A stretch of DNA of 64,000 nt from Sphingomonas sp. (GTDB taxonomy: Bacteria; Pseudomonadota; Alphaproteobacteria; Sphingomonadales; Sphingomonadaceae), in contig NZ_JANYGG010000135.1 of the NCBI RefSeq assembly GCF_025362505.1, forward strand, positions 1 to 64,000. The letters run 5' to 3'. A program made the position numbers and the translations under genes. The notes beneath the pieces are model-generated. The model saw only the letters and a list, made by a program, of their open reading frames with translations, made no database searches and had not been told where the DNA came from. How positions within the stretch are numbered: position 1 is the first letter of the stretch; every line of letters starts with the position of its first letter. This document shows, in pieces, positions 23,460 to 32,374 of this stretch.

Positions 23460-25508
23460 ATGGGTTACCGTTTGGGCGTTGATGTCGGGGGCACGTTCAC
23501 CGATCTGCTGTTGTTCAATGAAGCAACTGGCGCATTCTGGCGTCACAAGACGCCTTCGACACCGCATGACAGTTCGGAAGGCGTTCTGACCGGGGTGGAG
23601 GCGATTTGCGTCGCGGCGAACGTAGATCCTAAGGAAATTGGGTATTTCCTCCATGGTACCACGGTTGCCACCAATGCCATGCTCGAAGGGAAAGGGGCAC
23701 GCGTCGGCCTCATAACCACCGAAGGCTATCGTCATATCCTGCAGATCGCTCGCTCCTACGTTCCTGGCGGATTGGCAGCGTGGATCATCTGGCCCAAACC
23801 CACGCCGCTTGCAGCGCTTGAAGACACGGTCACGGTGGGCGGGCGCATTGATGCTGCGGGCACAGAAGTCCGGCCGCTGGACGAAGCGAGCGTGAAAGCG
23901 GCACTGACCAAGCTCAAGAACCAGGGAGTTGAGGCGATCACGGTTTCGCTCGTGAATGCCTATGTTAACGGAGACCAGGAAAAGCGCATCGGTGCCATGG
24001 CGCGCGAAATGATGCAGGATATCCCGGTGTCGCTCAGCCACGAGGTCCTGCCCGAGATGCAGGAGTATGAGCGCACACTGACAACCGTCGCCAATGCCGC
24101 CGTCCGTCCGGTGGTCGGCCGCTACGTGTCGAGTCTCCGCGAAAAGCTGGCCAAGTCCGGGATGAACGGGAAACTGTCGTTGTTGCGCTCAGACGGCGGC
24201 CTGATGTCGGCGCAAAAGGCCGAGGAACACCCGGTCAACATCCTGATGTCGGGCCCGGCCGGGGGCGTTACTGGAGCGCTCTGGGTGGGCAAGAATTCGG
24301 GCCTGAACAACATTCTGACCTTGGATGTCGGCGGCACTTCAACTGACGTGGCGCTGATTGAAAATCTTGAACCGCGCCGCGTCCGGACAACTGACGTCGG
24401 CCATTTGTCGGTCCGCGCCTCCTCGCTCGATGTGAAAACCGTGGGTGCCGGCGGGGGCTCGATTGCCTATGTCCCCGAACTTACCAAGGCTTTGCGGGTT
24501 GGTCCGCAGTCTGCCGGTGCCGTTCCGGGGCCAGTTGCTTATGGCAAGGGCGGCACTTTGCCGACGGTGACCGACGCCAATGTGGTGCTCGGCTATCTGC
24601 CCGAAAACTTGCTGGGCGGAAGCTTCAAGCTCGACCGCGAGGGGGCCAAAGTCGCCGTTCAGACAATCGCGGACGCGCTTGGCATCGATTTGATGGCGGC
24701 GGCGCGCGGCATCATCGATATCGTCAACGAGAACATGTTTGGCGCACTCCGAATGATCTCCGTGCAGCAGGGCTATGATCCGCGCCACTTCGCGTTGATG
24801 GGCTTTGGCGGTGCGGGCCCGTTGCATGTCAACGCGGTTGCAAGACTGATGAGCAGCTGGCCTGCGGTTTCGCCGGTCTCTCCCGGCGTGCTGTGCGCGT
24901 TGGGTGACGCGACAACGCGGATGCGGACCGAGACTGCGCGTTCGTTCTCACGGCTAGCGATCACGACCGACGCCGATGAACTGATTGCCATCCTCAAGGA
25001 GATGGCCGCACAAACCCGCGCTGAACTGCGCTCGGACGGATTGGCTGACAGCACGATCGAAAGCGAGTTCGAGATTGACGTTCGCTATGTGGGTCAGGCC
25101 TTTGAAGTGCCGCTGATGATTACCATTGCGGCACTCGAAAGCGACGGTGTCGCCGGAATCCTGCGCAGATTTGACGAGGAGCACTTGCGCCTGTTCACGT
25201 TCAACATGGACACGCCGCACGAAATTGTGAACTTGCGCGCGGTGGCCCTGGGGCAATCGCTCGACCTTCCGGCCGCAGAACTGGCCAAAGGCAATGGCGA
25301 TCCTTCGGGCGCCAAGATGCGCGATCACACGTTGTGGATGGACGGCAAGGAACAGGCGGCGGTGATCTATGATCGCTCCAGATTGCTCCAAGGAGATATC
25401 ATCCCCGGGCCTGCCATCGTTATCGAAATGGACTCTACAACCCTGATTGAAACCGGATGCATCGCAGTAGTCGATCGCGTCGGTAACATCCTGATCAACC
25501 CGGCTTGA
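23460..25508 (+). CDS. hyuA: HyuA: hydantoinase/oxoprolinase A-subunit family ATPase
   Basis: The 682-residue protein starts YRLGVDVGGTFTDLLLF, an ASKHA phosphate-binding loop. It contains FLHGTTVATNAMLEGKGARVGLITTEGYR, LSGPAGG-like SGPAGGVTGA, a second loop LTLDVGGTSTDVALI, GAGGGSIA, and GFGGAGPLHVNAVAR. HyuA with HyuB hydrolyses or carboxylates substrates with ATP; known members are N-methylhydantoinase, 5-oxoprolinase and acetone carboxylase. No metal-binding third subunit (AcxC-like) is seen, which argues against acetone carboxylation. HyuB follows after 13 bases. Confidence 0.85.
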   Translation: MGYRLGVDVGGTFTDLLLFNEATGAFWRHKTPSTPHDSSEGVLTGVEAICVAANVDPKEIGYFLHGTTVATNAMLEGKGARVGLITTEGYRHILQIARSYVPGGLAAWIIWPKPTPLAALEDTVTVGGRIDAAGTEVRPLDEASVKAALTKLKNQGVEAITVSLVNAYVNGDQEKRIGAMAREMMQDIPVSLSHEVLPEMQEYERTLTTVANAAVRPVVGRYVSSLREKLAKSGMNGKLSLLRSDGGLMSAQKAEEHPVNILMSGPAGGVTGALWVGKNSGLNNILTLDVGGTSTDVALIENLEPRRVRTTDVGHLSVRASSLDVKTVGAGGGSIAYVPELTKALRVGPQSAGAVPGPVAYGKGGTLPTVTDANVVLGYLPENLLGGSFKLDREGAKVAVQTIADALGIDLMAAARGIIDIVNENMFGALRMISVQQGYDPRHFALMGFGGAGPLHVNAVARLMSSWPAVSPVSPGVLCALGDATTRMRTETARSFSRLAITTDADELIAILKEMAAQTRAELRSDGLADSTIESEFEIDVRYVGQAFEVPLMITIAALESDGVAGILRRFDEEHLRLFTFNMDTPHEIVNLRAVALGQSLDLPAAELAKGNGDPSGAKMRDHTLWMDGKEQAAVIYDRSRLLQGDIIPGPAIVIEMDSTTLIETGCIAVVDRVGNILINPA

Positions 25509-25521
25509 GGAGGCAAGGACA

Positions 25522-27396
25522 ATGCCAGCAACCATTATCCAGACCAACGCCGTCCCGTTCCAAAAGACAGCGATTGATCCCGTTACTCTCGACATCATCG
25601 AAAATGCGCTGCGCAATGCGCGCAACGAAATGGACGCAACCTTGAAGCGAACCGCCATGTCGCCCGGCATCCGCGAGCAAGGCGATGCCTTCCCGTTGAT
25701 CGCAGATCACGCAGGCAAGATGATTGTGGGCCAATTCGGCAGCTTCATCGGCGGTTTCCTCGAAAGCTACGAGGGGACCTTGGAAGAAGGCGACATGATC
25801 TTGCTTTCGGATCCGTATAGCTGTGCAGGCGCCGTCAGCCATTCGAACGACTGGCTGGTGCTTTTGCCGGTGTTCAAGAACGGCCGTATCCTCGGCTACA
25901 CCGCCATGTTCGGCCACCAGGCGGACATCGGCGGCAAAGTTGTCGGCTCCATGCCCGTCGATTCTCGCTCAATCTTTGAAGAGGGTGTTCGAATTCCGCC
26001 GGTGAAGATCTGGAAGAAGGGCGAATACAATGAGGATCTGATAAAGCTGGTCATGCACCAGACGCGCAAACCCGATTGGTGCCAGGCCGATCTCAATGCC
26101 TTGATCGCCTCATGCCGCGTGGCCGCGCGCCGCGTCATCGAAATGGCCGAGCGGTTTGGTGATGATGTCTACATTTCTGCGACCGAGGAATTGCTCGCCC
26201 GCAACCATCGCGCGATGAAGCACCTGATCGCCAACGCGATCGGCGAGGCACCAGTCACGTTTGAAGACTATATTTGCGACGACGGCATGGGCGCTGGCCC
26301 GTTCAAGATCAAATGCACGATGTGGCGCGAGGGCGAACGCGTGGTACTCGATTTTGCCGGGACCGACCCTCAAAGCCAGTATTCGATCAACTTCCTGCTC
26401 AACGAGAACATGTTCCGCATGTTTTTCGGCATCTACATGATCATGGTTTTCGACCCGCAGATCCTGTTCAATGACGGCTTCTATGATCTGATTGATGTTC
26501 GTATTCCGGAAGGATCGCTCCTGAAGCCGGTCTTTCCGGCCGCGCTTTCCGGGCGCACGCACGCACTGGGCCGCATTTTTGACGTTCTCGGCGGTTTGCT
26601 TGGCCAAAAGACTCCGGAATTCCTAAATGCTGCTGGGTTTTCGTCGAGCCCGCACCTGTTTTATTCAGGGCATGATGCCAAGGGGAAATGGTTCCAGCTC
26701 TTTCAAATCGGGTTTGGCGGCATACCCGGACGTCCAATGGGCGATGGCCCTGATGGACACTCGCTGTGGCCGGGCTTTACCAACGTGCCCAACGAGTTCC
26801 TCGAACGCTATTTCCCGCTCCTGATCGAGAACTATGAAACGGTGCCGGACAGCGGTGGTGCCGGGCTCCATCGCGGCGGCAACGGCATTCACATGACCTA
26901 TCGCTTCCTGGCCGCAGGCACGATCTCGGCGCATGATGACCGCTGGTTTGTGCCTCCATGGGGGGTCAATGGCGGCGAGCCGGGCCGCCGTGCGCGCAAG
27001 ATCATTGAGAAGCCGGACGGCACGCAGGTCAACATTGGCAACAAGGTTGATGCCTATCCCGTCGAAGCCAACGATTTGCTCCATTTCATCACCTGGGGCG
27101 GCGGCGGCTGGGGCGATCCGCTTGAACGCGCGCCCGAATTGGTCGGTAAGGAGATTGCGCAGGGTCTAGTGACTTCCGCTGGTGCCCGCTCTTATGGTGT
27201 TGTCGCCAATGACAATGGCGCCGTCGATATGGCAGCTACCGAAACGCTCCGTGCAAAGATGCGCACCGAGCGCTCGCCCCTCGCTGTGTTCAACTATGGC
27301 CCTGACATCGAAACGCTGCGCGCGAATTGCGAGGCCGAAACCGGGCTCCCGGCCCCTGTGCAGCCCGTCTGGCAAACGCTGCAAGCGGCAGACTAG
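25522..27396 (+). CDS. hyuB: HyuB: hydantoinase B-subunit family protein
   Basis: The 624-residue protein shows DPVTLDIIENALRNARNEMDATLKRTAMSPGIREQGDAFPLI near the N-terminus. GDMILLSDPY, SHSNDWLVLLPVF, FGHQADIGGKVVGSMP and PDSGGAGLHRGGNGI follow; the last is a conserved glycine-rich segment. This is the usual partner of HyuA in ATP-dependent ring opening or carboxylation complexes. It carries no recognisable ATP site, as expected. Spacing to HyuA (13 bases) and to the CoA-transferase (5 bases) supports one operon. Confidence 0.85.
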   Translation: MPATIIQTNAVPFQKTAIDPVTLDIIENALRNARNEMDATLKRTAMSPGIREQGDAFPLIADHAGKMIVGQFGSFIGGFLESYEGTLEEGDMILLSDPYSCAGAVSHSNDWLVLLPVFKNGRILGYTAMFGHQADIGGKVVGSMPVDSRSIFEEGVRIPPVKIWKKGEYNEDLIKLVMHQTRKPDWCQADLNALIASCRVAARRVIEMAERFGDDVYISATEELLARNHRAMKHLIANAIGEAPVTFEDYICDDGMGAGPFKIKCTMWREGERVVLDFAGTDPQSQYSINFLLNENMFRMFFGIYMIMVFDPQILFNDGFYDLIDVRIPEGSLLKPVFPAALSGRTHALGRIFDVLGGLLGQKTPEFLNAAGFSSSPHLFYSGHDAKGKWFQLFQIGFGGIPGRPMGDGPDGHSLWPGFTNVPNEFLERYFPLLIENYETVPDSGGAGLHRGGNGIHMTYRFLAAGTISAHDDRWFVPPWGVNGGEPGRRARKIIEKPDGTQVNIGNKVDAYPVEANDLLHFITWGGGGWGDPLERAPELVGKEIAQGLVTSAGARSYGVVANDNGAVDMAATETLRAKMRTERSPLAVFNYGPDIETLRANCEAETGLPAPVQPVWQTLQAAD

Positions 27397-27401
27397 CCCT
27401 C

Positions 27402-28592
27402 ATGGAGAATCAGGGCGCACTTAAGGATATCCGCGTCGTCGAACTGGGCCAGTTGCTCGCGGGACCATTTTGCGGCCAGCTGCTGGGAGACATGGGCGCC
27501 GAAGTGATCAAGGTCGAACCGCCTGGCGAGGGCGATCCGATGCGTGTTTGGGGCCTTGGCGATGACAAGGTGAATTGGGAGGTCATCTCCCGCAATAAAA
27601 AGTCGGTCTCGGCCAACTTGCGTGTTCCTGAAGGGCAAGAGCTTGTCCGCAAGCTGATCGCCACGGCCGATGTCTTGGTCGAAAACTTCAAACCCGGCAC
27701 GCTTGAAAAATGGGGTCTTGGTCCCGAAGCGTTGCACGCGATCAATCCGGGCCTGATTATTGCGCGCATGTCGGGCTATGGTCAGACAGGCCCTTATTCC
27801 GATCGCGCCGGCTTTGGCGGGATCGGGGAAGCTATGGGCGGTTGGCGCTATATCGTGGGCGAACCCGATCGCCCGCCAAGCCGGATGGGCATTTCGATCG
27901 GCGACACGTTGACAGCGACTTATGGCTGCATGGGCGTGCTTGCCGCGCTCCATGCGCGTACCGCGACCGGCGAAGGCCAGGTGATTGACACCGCGCTTTA
28001 CGAGGCGGTGCTGCAAGTCATGGAAAGCGTCATCTCCGAATATGACCACTCGGGAATCATCCGCGAACGATCCGGCTCGTTCCTGCCCGGCATCGCACCG
28101 TCGAACGTCTATCGGTGCAGCGATGGGGACTTCATGATCGGCGCAAACAAGGACGCCATTTTTGCGCGCCTTGCACAGGCCATGGGCAAAGCAGAACTGG
28201 CGACCGACCCCCGTTATTCGTCCCACGTCGCGAGGGGCGAGAACCAGATCGAACTCGATGAACTGATCAATGCTTGGACCTGGCACCACACCGTTGCCGA
28301 GGTCGATGCCTTGATGATCGCGCATTCGGTGCCCGCAGGAAAAGTATACCGCGCGCCTGAGATGCTCCAAGATCCGCATTTCCAAGCCCGCCAAGCCATC
28401 ATCGACGTGGAGACCGAACGGTTTGGCAAGCTCAAAATGCAGAATGTAGTGCCCCGTTTTTCCGCGACACCAAGCAGTGTGCGCACACCCGCGCCGTCCT
28501 GCGTTGGCCAGCACAATGCCGAAGTCTATGGCAATCTCTTGGGCATGTCGGATCAACAGCGCAATGATCTTGCCCAACGAGGGGTCATTTGA
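27402..28592 (+). CDS. Family III CoA-transferase 2 (CaiB/BaiF type)
   Basis: The start at ATG 27402 gives MENQGALKDIRVVELGQLLAGPFCGQLLGDMGAEVIKVEPPGEGDPMR, the classical N-terminus; the ORF-track start lies inside hyuB. VENFKPGTLEKWGLGP, ARMSGYGQTGPYSDRAGFGG and DTALYEAVLQVMES (catalytic Asp) are present. About 396 residues. It would activate an acid made by the HyuAB step to its CoA thioester for the lyase. Its TGA shares a base with the ATG of the short ORF at 28592. Confidence 0.85.
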   Translation: MENQGALKDIRVVELGQLLAGPFCGQLLGDMGAEVIKVEPPGEGDPMRVWGLGDDKVNWEVISRNKKSVSANLRVPEGQELVRKLIATADVLVENFKPGTLEKWGLGPEALHAINPGLIIARMSGYGQTGPYSDRAGFGGIGEAMGGWRYIVGEPDRPPSRMGISIGDTLTATYGCMGVLAALHARTATGEGQVIDTALYEAVLQVMESVISEYDHSGIIRERSGSFLPGIAPSNVYRCSDGDFMIGANKDAIFARLAQAMGKAELATDPRYSSHVARGENQIELDELINAWTWHHTVAEVDALMIAHSVPAGKVYRAPEMLQDPHFQARQAIIDVETERFGKLKMQNVVPRFSATPSSVRTPAPSCVGQHNAEVYGNLLGMSDQQRNDLAQRGVI

Positions 28593-28678
28593 TGGGCAGC
28601 GACTACGACGCGTTGGCTGCAAATTACACGGGTGCTTTTGACGGTCACATTGCTTTCGGCCAAAACCTGCGCTCGTGA
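28592..28678 (+). pseudogene. Truncated 28-codon ORF coupled to the CoA-transferase
   Basis: ATG 28592 overlaps the preceding TGA as TGATG and opens MGSDYDALAANYTGAFDGHIAFGQNLRS before TGA 28676-28678. The coupled start suggests a real next gene of the operon, whose remainder has been lost next to the IS21-type remnant. The product cannot be recognised from 28 residues. Confidence 0.4.
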
Positions 28679-28853
28679 TCGTCGATGTGGTCATAAATAG
28701 ACACGAATCGCCGAACAGCGGCGTAGACTTCCACGGCGAACATCCCCTCTGCTCCCCAAAAAGGAGCAGCCTATCCACTGGCCGGATTTTACTCCGCCTC
28801 GCTCAGCACCACGCAGGCGTTCCAGTGGCCTGCTTTGTCACCGCCCTGCACAA
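28679..28853 (-). mobile_element. IS21-family left-end remnant (IstA N-terminus)
   Basis: From ATG 28743 on the minus strand the frame reads MFAVEVYAAVRRFV, the characteristic N-terminus of IS21-family IstA transposases, preceded by GGAGCAGAGGGG as ribosome-binding site. The match ends after about 14 residues. Bases 28770-28853 have no frame and fit the element's left end (for example CTGGCCGGATTTTACTCCGCC). The rest of the element is gone, so it marks the boundary of module 2. Confidence 0.6.
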
Positions 28854-29687
28854 TCATGCCGCCACTTCGCTTGAAGGATGAAGTCCCGCGCGCTGCGGGA
28901 GTACCAGGATAAGCGCGAGGATCACGGCGGCGAGCGCCATTGATGCCACCGGACGGCTGAACTCGAGCCCGCCCTTGGTGACCGGCTTGTCGATGAAGTC
29001 TCCCACGGTGGCGCCGAGCGGACGGGTCAGGATGAATGCCGCCCAGAACAGGATGACCCGGTTGATGCTGGTCGCATAGTAGACCAGCGTCAGCACGGTG
29101 AGCATCGCGCCGAAAATCAGCGCCCCGCCTGAATAGCCTGGTCCGGCGTCGGCCACCCAGTCACCGAGCGCGGTGCCGAGGGTCTGCGAGAAGGTGATCG
29201 TGATCCAGTAAAACGCTTCGGCGCTGGGGGTGACGACGGTGTCAACGTTGACCGTTCCGAGCGTGCGATGCCAGACGAACAGCGAGGCAATCACGCAGGA
29301 AAACAGCAACAGCGATCCACCGGAATAGCCGATGCCGAGCGAGCGGTCGGCGAAGTCAGCGAGCGTCGTTCCAGCTGTGGTCGAGGCGACAATCGTCGCC
29401 CAGTAGAGCAAGGGATGAAAGCGCTTGGCATTCATCTGCGCCCACACCAGCACGACGAGGCAGGTCGCGAACAGCAGGGTGCCGACGACATAACCCAGAT
29501 TATCAGGCGAGATCGGCGGCGCAGTGCCGAACAGGCTGGTCCACAGCGCGACTAGATTGTTCTTCCACGTCATACTGACGGTGTCGCCTGCGGTTTCGCC
29601 AAGTGTGGTGGCGAGAATCTTCACGATCCAGAAACCCAGCGTCACCGCCGGGACCTTGCTCGCATCGATGGTTTGGTCGTTCGTCAC
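28854..29687 (-). CDS. COG4705-like membrane protein with internal repeats
   Basis: The 277-residue protein is almost all hydrophobic helices. A motif recurs four times: TTLGETAGD, TTAGTTLADF, QTLGTALGDW and PLGATVGDF. This matches the uncharacterised membrane-anchored COG4705 family, which is often next to two-component genes. Repeated Gly/Asp motifs inside helices suggest a transporter-like pore, possibly for metal ions, but this is inference. The start is GTG 29687, overlapping the TGA of the kinase gene (GTGA). It is the last gene of the response regulator-kinase-membrane protein operon. Confidence 0.7.
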   Translation of the reverse strand: MTNDQTIDASKVPAVTLGFWIVKILATTLGETAGDTVSMTWKNNLVALWTSLFGTAPPISPDNLGYVVGTLLFATCLVVLVWAQMNAKRFHPLLYWATIVASTTAGTTLADFADRSLGIGYSGGSLLLFSCVIASLFVWHRTLGTVNVDTVVTPSAEAFYWITITFSQTLGTALGDWVADAGPGYSGGALIFGAMLTVLTLVYYATSINRVILFWAAFILTRPLGATVGDFIDKPVTKGGLEFSRPVASMALAAVILALILVLPQRAGLHPSSEVAA

Positions 29688-31057
29688 TGTTCCACCTCAA
29701 TCTTGGGATGGTGCATCGAGCGCACCGGGAATTCCATGGTTGCGCTGAGACCGGGATCCGCGTCGCGAAGGACCAGTTGCCCGCCATGCAGCCGGGTAAC
29801 TGCGCGAACCAAATTGAGCCCGAGGCCGTGACCCTCAGTAGTGCGACTGCGATCGAGCCGGGTGAAACGCTCGACGATCCGTGCGCGATCCGCCTTCGCC
29901 ACCCCCGGGCCATTATCGACTATCTGGAGGCAGATCCACGCGCCGGACGAAACCAGCGTGAGGCGGATCAGGGTGCCGGTCGGAGTGTGGCGTTGCGCGT
30001 TCTCGATGAGGTTGATCGCCGCTTGGGCAATCAGATCACGATCCCCGTCCATGATAAGCGCCGGCTCGACCGACCATAGTAAGGTACGCCCGCCTTCCGC
30101 GACCGACGGGAAATAACTGTCGGCCAGCTCGGTGATCATCGCGCTGATGTCGAACAGAGCAAAAAACTTGCGCGTCTCGCCGCTCTCGACCTCGGCGATC
30201 CGCAAGATTGCGCCGAACAGGGACAGCAGTTCGTCGACCCGGCGAATGCCATCTTCGATCACCGGCCCAGCAGACGCACCGGCACCAGCAAGTCCCTCCT
30301 CGAGACCATTGCGGAGCCGGGCAAGCGGGGTGCGCAGGTCATGTGCAACGTCACTCGAAACCTGACGCAGATTGTCGAGGAGCCCCTCAATCCGGTCGAG
30401 CATGCGGTTGAGCGTCTTGGCGAGCTCGTCGAATTCGTCCTGTCGCAGGCTGACCGGCATTCGCCTGCGAACATCGCCCGCGATAATCGCTTCTGCGCCA
30501 CCGCTGATTGCCTGGAGGCGTCGGCGAAGATAGGCCCCCAACAATAGCGCGCTGGCCAAGCCTGACAGGCAAACGGCGAGAAAGCCGGCGGCGAATACGG
30601 TGATTACGGTCTGGTCAGCACGTTCGATCGATTCGCGGTCGGCGGCGACGACCAGCCGCTCGCGTGGCGACAAGTCGATTGCCAACCCTCTCGCCGCGTC
30701 GGCGCCTCCGCGCGGGTCGATAAAGCCGATGTCGCGCAGTCCGAGCGCCGGACGTGCTGTGTCCAGCGACCCCAGCAATCGGCGCCCATCAGCAGCAAAC
30801 ACCGCGTAGAGCAAACGGGTCGGCGAGCGAGAAGCCTCCCGCTGCGCGATCGCGTCGGCCAGCTCGGTGCCACCGTCATTGTGATATTCGCCGACGAGCG
30901 TCCGCGCTTCGTCGGTTACGGTGGCGTCGAGCTGACGCGTGAAGTCGAGGTGCATCGTCTCGAAAATTACGAGGCCAAGCAGTGCGACGCCCAACGCGAG
31001 GATTGCGGTATAGGCGAACCCAATTCGGTAGGCCGCGCTGCTCTTGCGACTAGTCAT
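29684..31057 (-). CDS. Sensor histidine kinase (EnvZ/QseC type)
   Basis: The 457-residue protein has two membrane helices (IGFAYTAILALGVALLGLVIF and VITVFAAGFLAVCLSGLASALLLGAYL) that enclose a periplasmic sensor of about 120 residues. A HAMP domain, the H-box VSSDVAHDLRTPLARLRNGLEE, the N-box INLIENAQRHTP, and the G boxes DNGPGV and EGHGLGLNLV follow. The start at ATG 31057 overlaps the response regulator stop by 8 bases. The signal is unknown. Linkage to a PepSY protein and a COG4705 protein suggests envelope or metal stress. Confidence 0.9.
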   Translation of the reverse strand: MTSRKSSAAYRIGFAYTAILALGVALLGLVIFETMHLDFTRQLDATVTDEARTLVGEYHNDGGTELADAIAQREASRSPTRLLYAVFAADGRRLLGSLDTARPALGLRDIGFIDPRGGADAARGLAIDLSPRERLVVAADRESIERADQTVITVFAAGFLAVCLSGLASALLLGAYLRRRLQAISGGAEAIIAGDVRRRMPVSLRQDEFDELAKTLNRMLDRIEGLLDNLRQVSSDVAHDLRTPLARLRNGLEEGLAGAGASAGPVIEDGIRRVDELLSLFGAILRIAEVESGETRKFFALFDISAMITELADSYFPSVAEGGRTLLWSVEPALIMDGDRDLIAQAAINLIENAQRHTPTGTLIRLTLVSSGAWICLQIVDNGPGVAKADRARIVERFTRLDRSRTTEGHGLGLNLVRAVTRLHGGQLVLRDADPGLSATMEFPVRSMHHPKIEVEQ

Positions 31058-31727
31058 TGCCGCGCATCCGGTAGCCGGCACCGCGCACCGTTTCGATCAG
31101 GTCGTTCTTGCTGCCCTCGTTGAGCTTCGCGCGCAAGCGGCTGATATGCGTATCGACGATGTTAGTCTGGGGGTCGAAATGATAACCCCATACGCGCTCA
31201 AGCAGCATCGTGCGTGTGACGACCCGGTCGCCGCCGCGGAGCAATTCTTCCAGCAGGCGAAACTCGCGTGGCTGAAGCGGGATGACCTTACCCTCGCGGC
31301 GCACCTCGCGCTTCAACAGGTCGAGCGAGATCGAGCCATGCTCAAGCCGGGTCGGTTCGGGATTGGCCGGTGGCCGCCGATGCAAGGCGTTCAGGCGTGC
31401 GGCGAGCTCGGAAAAGGCGAACGGCTTGACCAGATAATCGTCGGCGCCCGCGTCGAGACCCTCGACCCGATCCTCGATCCGGCCGAGCGCGGTCAGCAGA
31501 AGCACCGGCGCGTGGATGTTCGCCGCACGGAGGCGACGCAGCACGGCCAGACCGTCGAGACCTGGCAGCAGGCGATCGAGGATCAGCACGTCAAACGGCT
31601 CTGTCACGGCGAAATGGAGCGCATCGGGCCCATTATCCGCGCGCAGCACCGCGTGGCCGAGTTCCTCGAGCCCGCGCGTGATGAAACCGGCCGTTTCGAG
31701 GTCGTCTTCGGCAAGCAGGATCTGCAT
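31050..31727 (-). CDS. OmpR-family response regulator
   Basis: The 225-residue protein has a receiver domain (ILLAEDDLETAGF acidic pair, VLILDRLLPGLDGL with the phospho-Asp, LLLTAL, LVKPFAFSEL with the conserved Lys). A winged-helix output follows (LEHGSISLDLLKREVRREGKVIPLQPREFRLLEELLRGGDRVVTRTMLLERVWGYHFDPQTNIVDTHISRLRAKL). It is the first gene of the operon with the kinase. The promoter region is 31728-31819. Confidence 0.92.
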   Translation of the reverse strand: MQILLAEDDLETAGFITRGLEELGHAVLRADNGPDALHFAVTEPFDVLILDRLLPGLDGLAVLRRLRAANIHAPVLLLTALGRIEDRVEGLDAGADDYLVKPFAFSELAARLNALHRRPPANPEPTRLEHGSISLDLLKREVRREGKVIPLQPREFRLLEELLRGGDRVVTRTMLLERVWGYHFDPQTNIVDTHISRLRAKLNEGSKNDLIETVRGAGYRMRGND

Positions 31728-31819
31728 CGAATCTCCGCGGCGCGGTCAAGCCGCCCATAAGAGCATGAACGTGCCACCGGCGGAAGCGCAAGGCACCTCC
31801 GCCGACGGCGTTACAGTGT

Positions 31820-32116
31820 CTAGTCGTGGTCGACCTTGCCCTCGGACTTGTTCTCGACCACGCGGCCGGTCTGGCCGTCGATGCCGATCTCCTGGACATG
31901 GCCTTTCTGCTGGATATCGAACGAATAGCGCCAACCGTGCTCATTCTCATATTCGCTTGAAATAAGCTTTCCCGGCGCAAGATGCAGCGCCTTGGCGCGC
32001 GCTGCGGCCATGGTAATCCTTGGCTTGGGGGCGGAACTCGTAGCGGCGACCGCTGCACCGGCGAAAACGAGCGTGCCGGCGAGCAATGTCGCCGAGATGC
32101 GTGCGAAACGGGTCAT
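31820..32116 (-). CDS. PepSY-domain periplasmic protein
   Basis: The start at ATG 32116 gives MTRFARISATLLAGTLVFAGAAVAAT, a Sec signal peptide, preceded by GGAGA. The mature 73 residues form one PepSY domain (ITMAAARAKALHLAPGKLISSEYENEHGWRYSFDIQQKGHVQEIGIDGQTGRVVE). PepSY proteins often accompany two-component systems and may inhibit proteases or sense envelope state. It lies 92 bases before the response regulator and may share its transcript. Confidence 0.8.
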   Translation of the reverse strand: MTRFARISATLLAGTLVFAGAAVAATSSAPKPRITMAAARAKALHLAPGKLISSEYENEHGWRYSFDIQQKGHVQEIGIDGQTGRVVENKSEGKVDHD

Positions 32117-32374
32117 TTTCTCTCCTGGATATGGACGAAATGTCCAATCCCACAGCTTGTCGCATAATGCGGGTTCGCCCTTTGTGACGCGCGCATTGAA
32201 AAGCCCCAATGTTCCCGAATGGCAGAGACAAGATTGTACGGTTCCTGTCACACTCCGTTGATCGCGGACGGCACATTTCACGACGGCTCCCGCTTTTCGT
32301 CGCTTTCTTGGGCACCGGAACGCCGGGTGGCATGAAACGTTGGCCCACCAACCTCAGCAGCAGCGGATGACCCC

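Noticed and set aside
23460-27396. Acetone carboxylase (AcxABC)
   Set aside because: HyuA/HyuB are related to AcxA/AcxB, but no AcxC-like third subunit is present and the context contains CoA-transferase and lyase genes.
28749-28769. Hairpin CTGCTCC-CCAAAAA-GGAGCAG as operon terminator
   Set aside because: It overlaps the ribosome-binding region of the IS21 remnant and lacks a T-run, so it is more likely part of the IS end.
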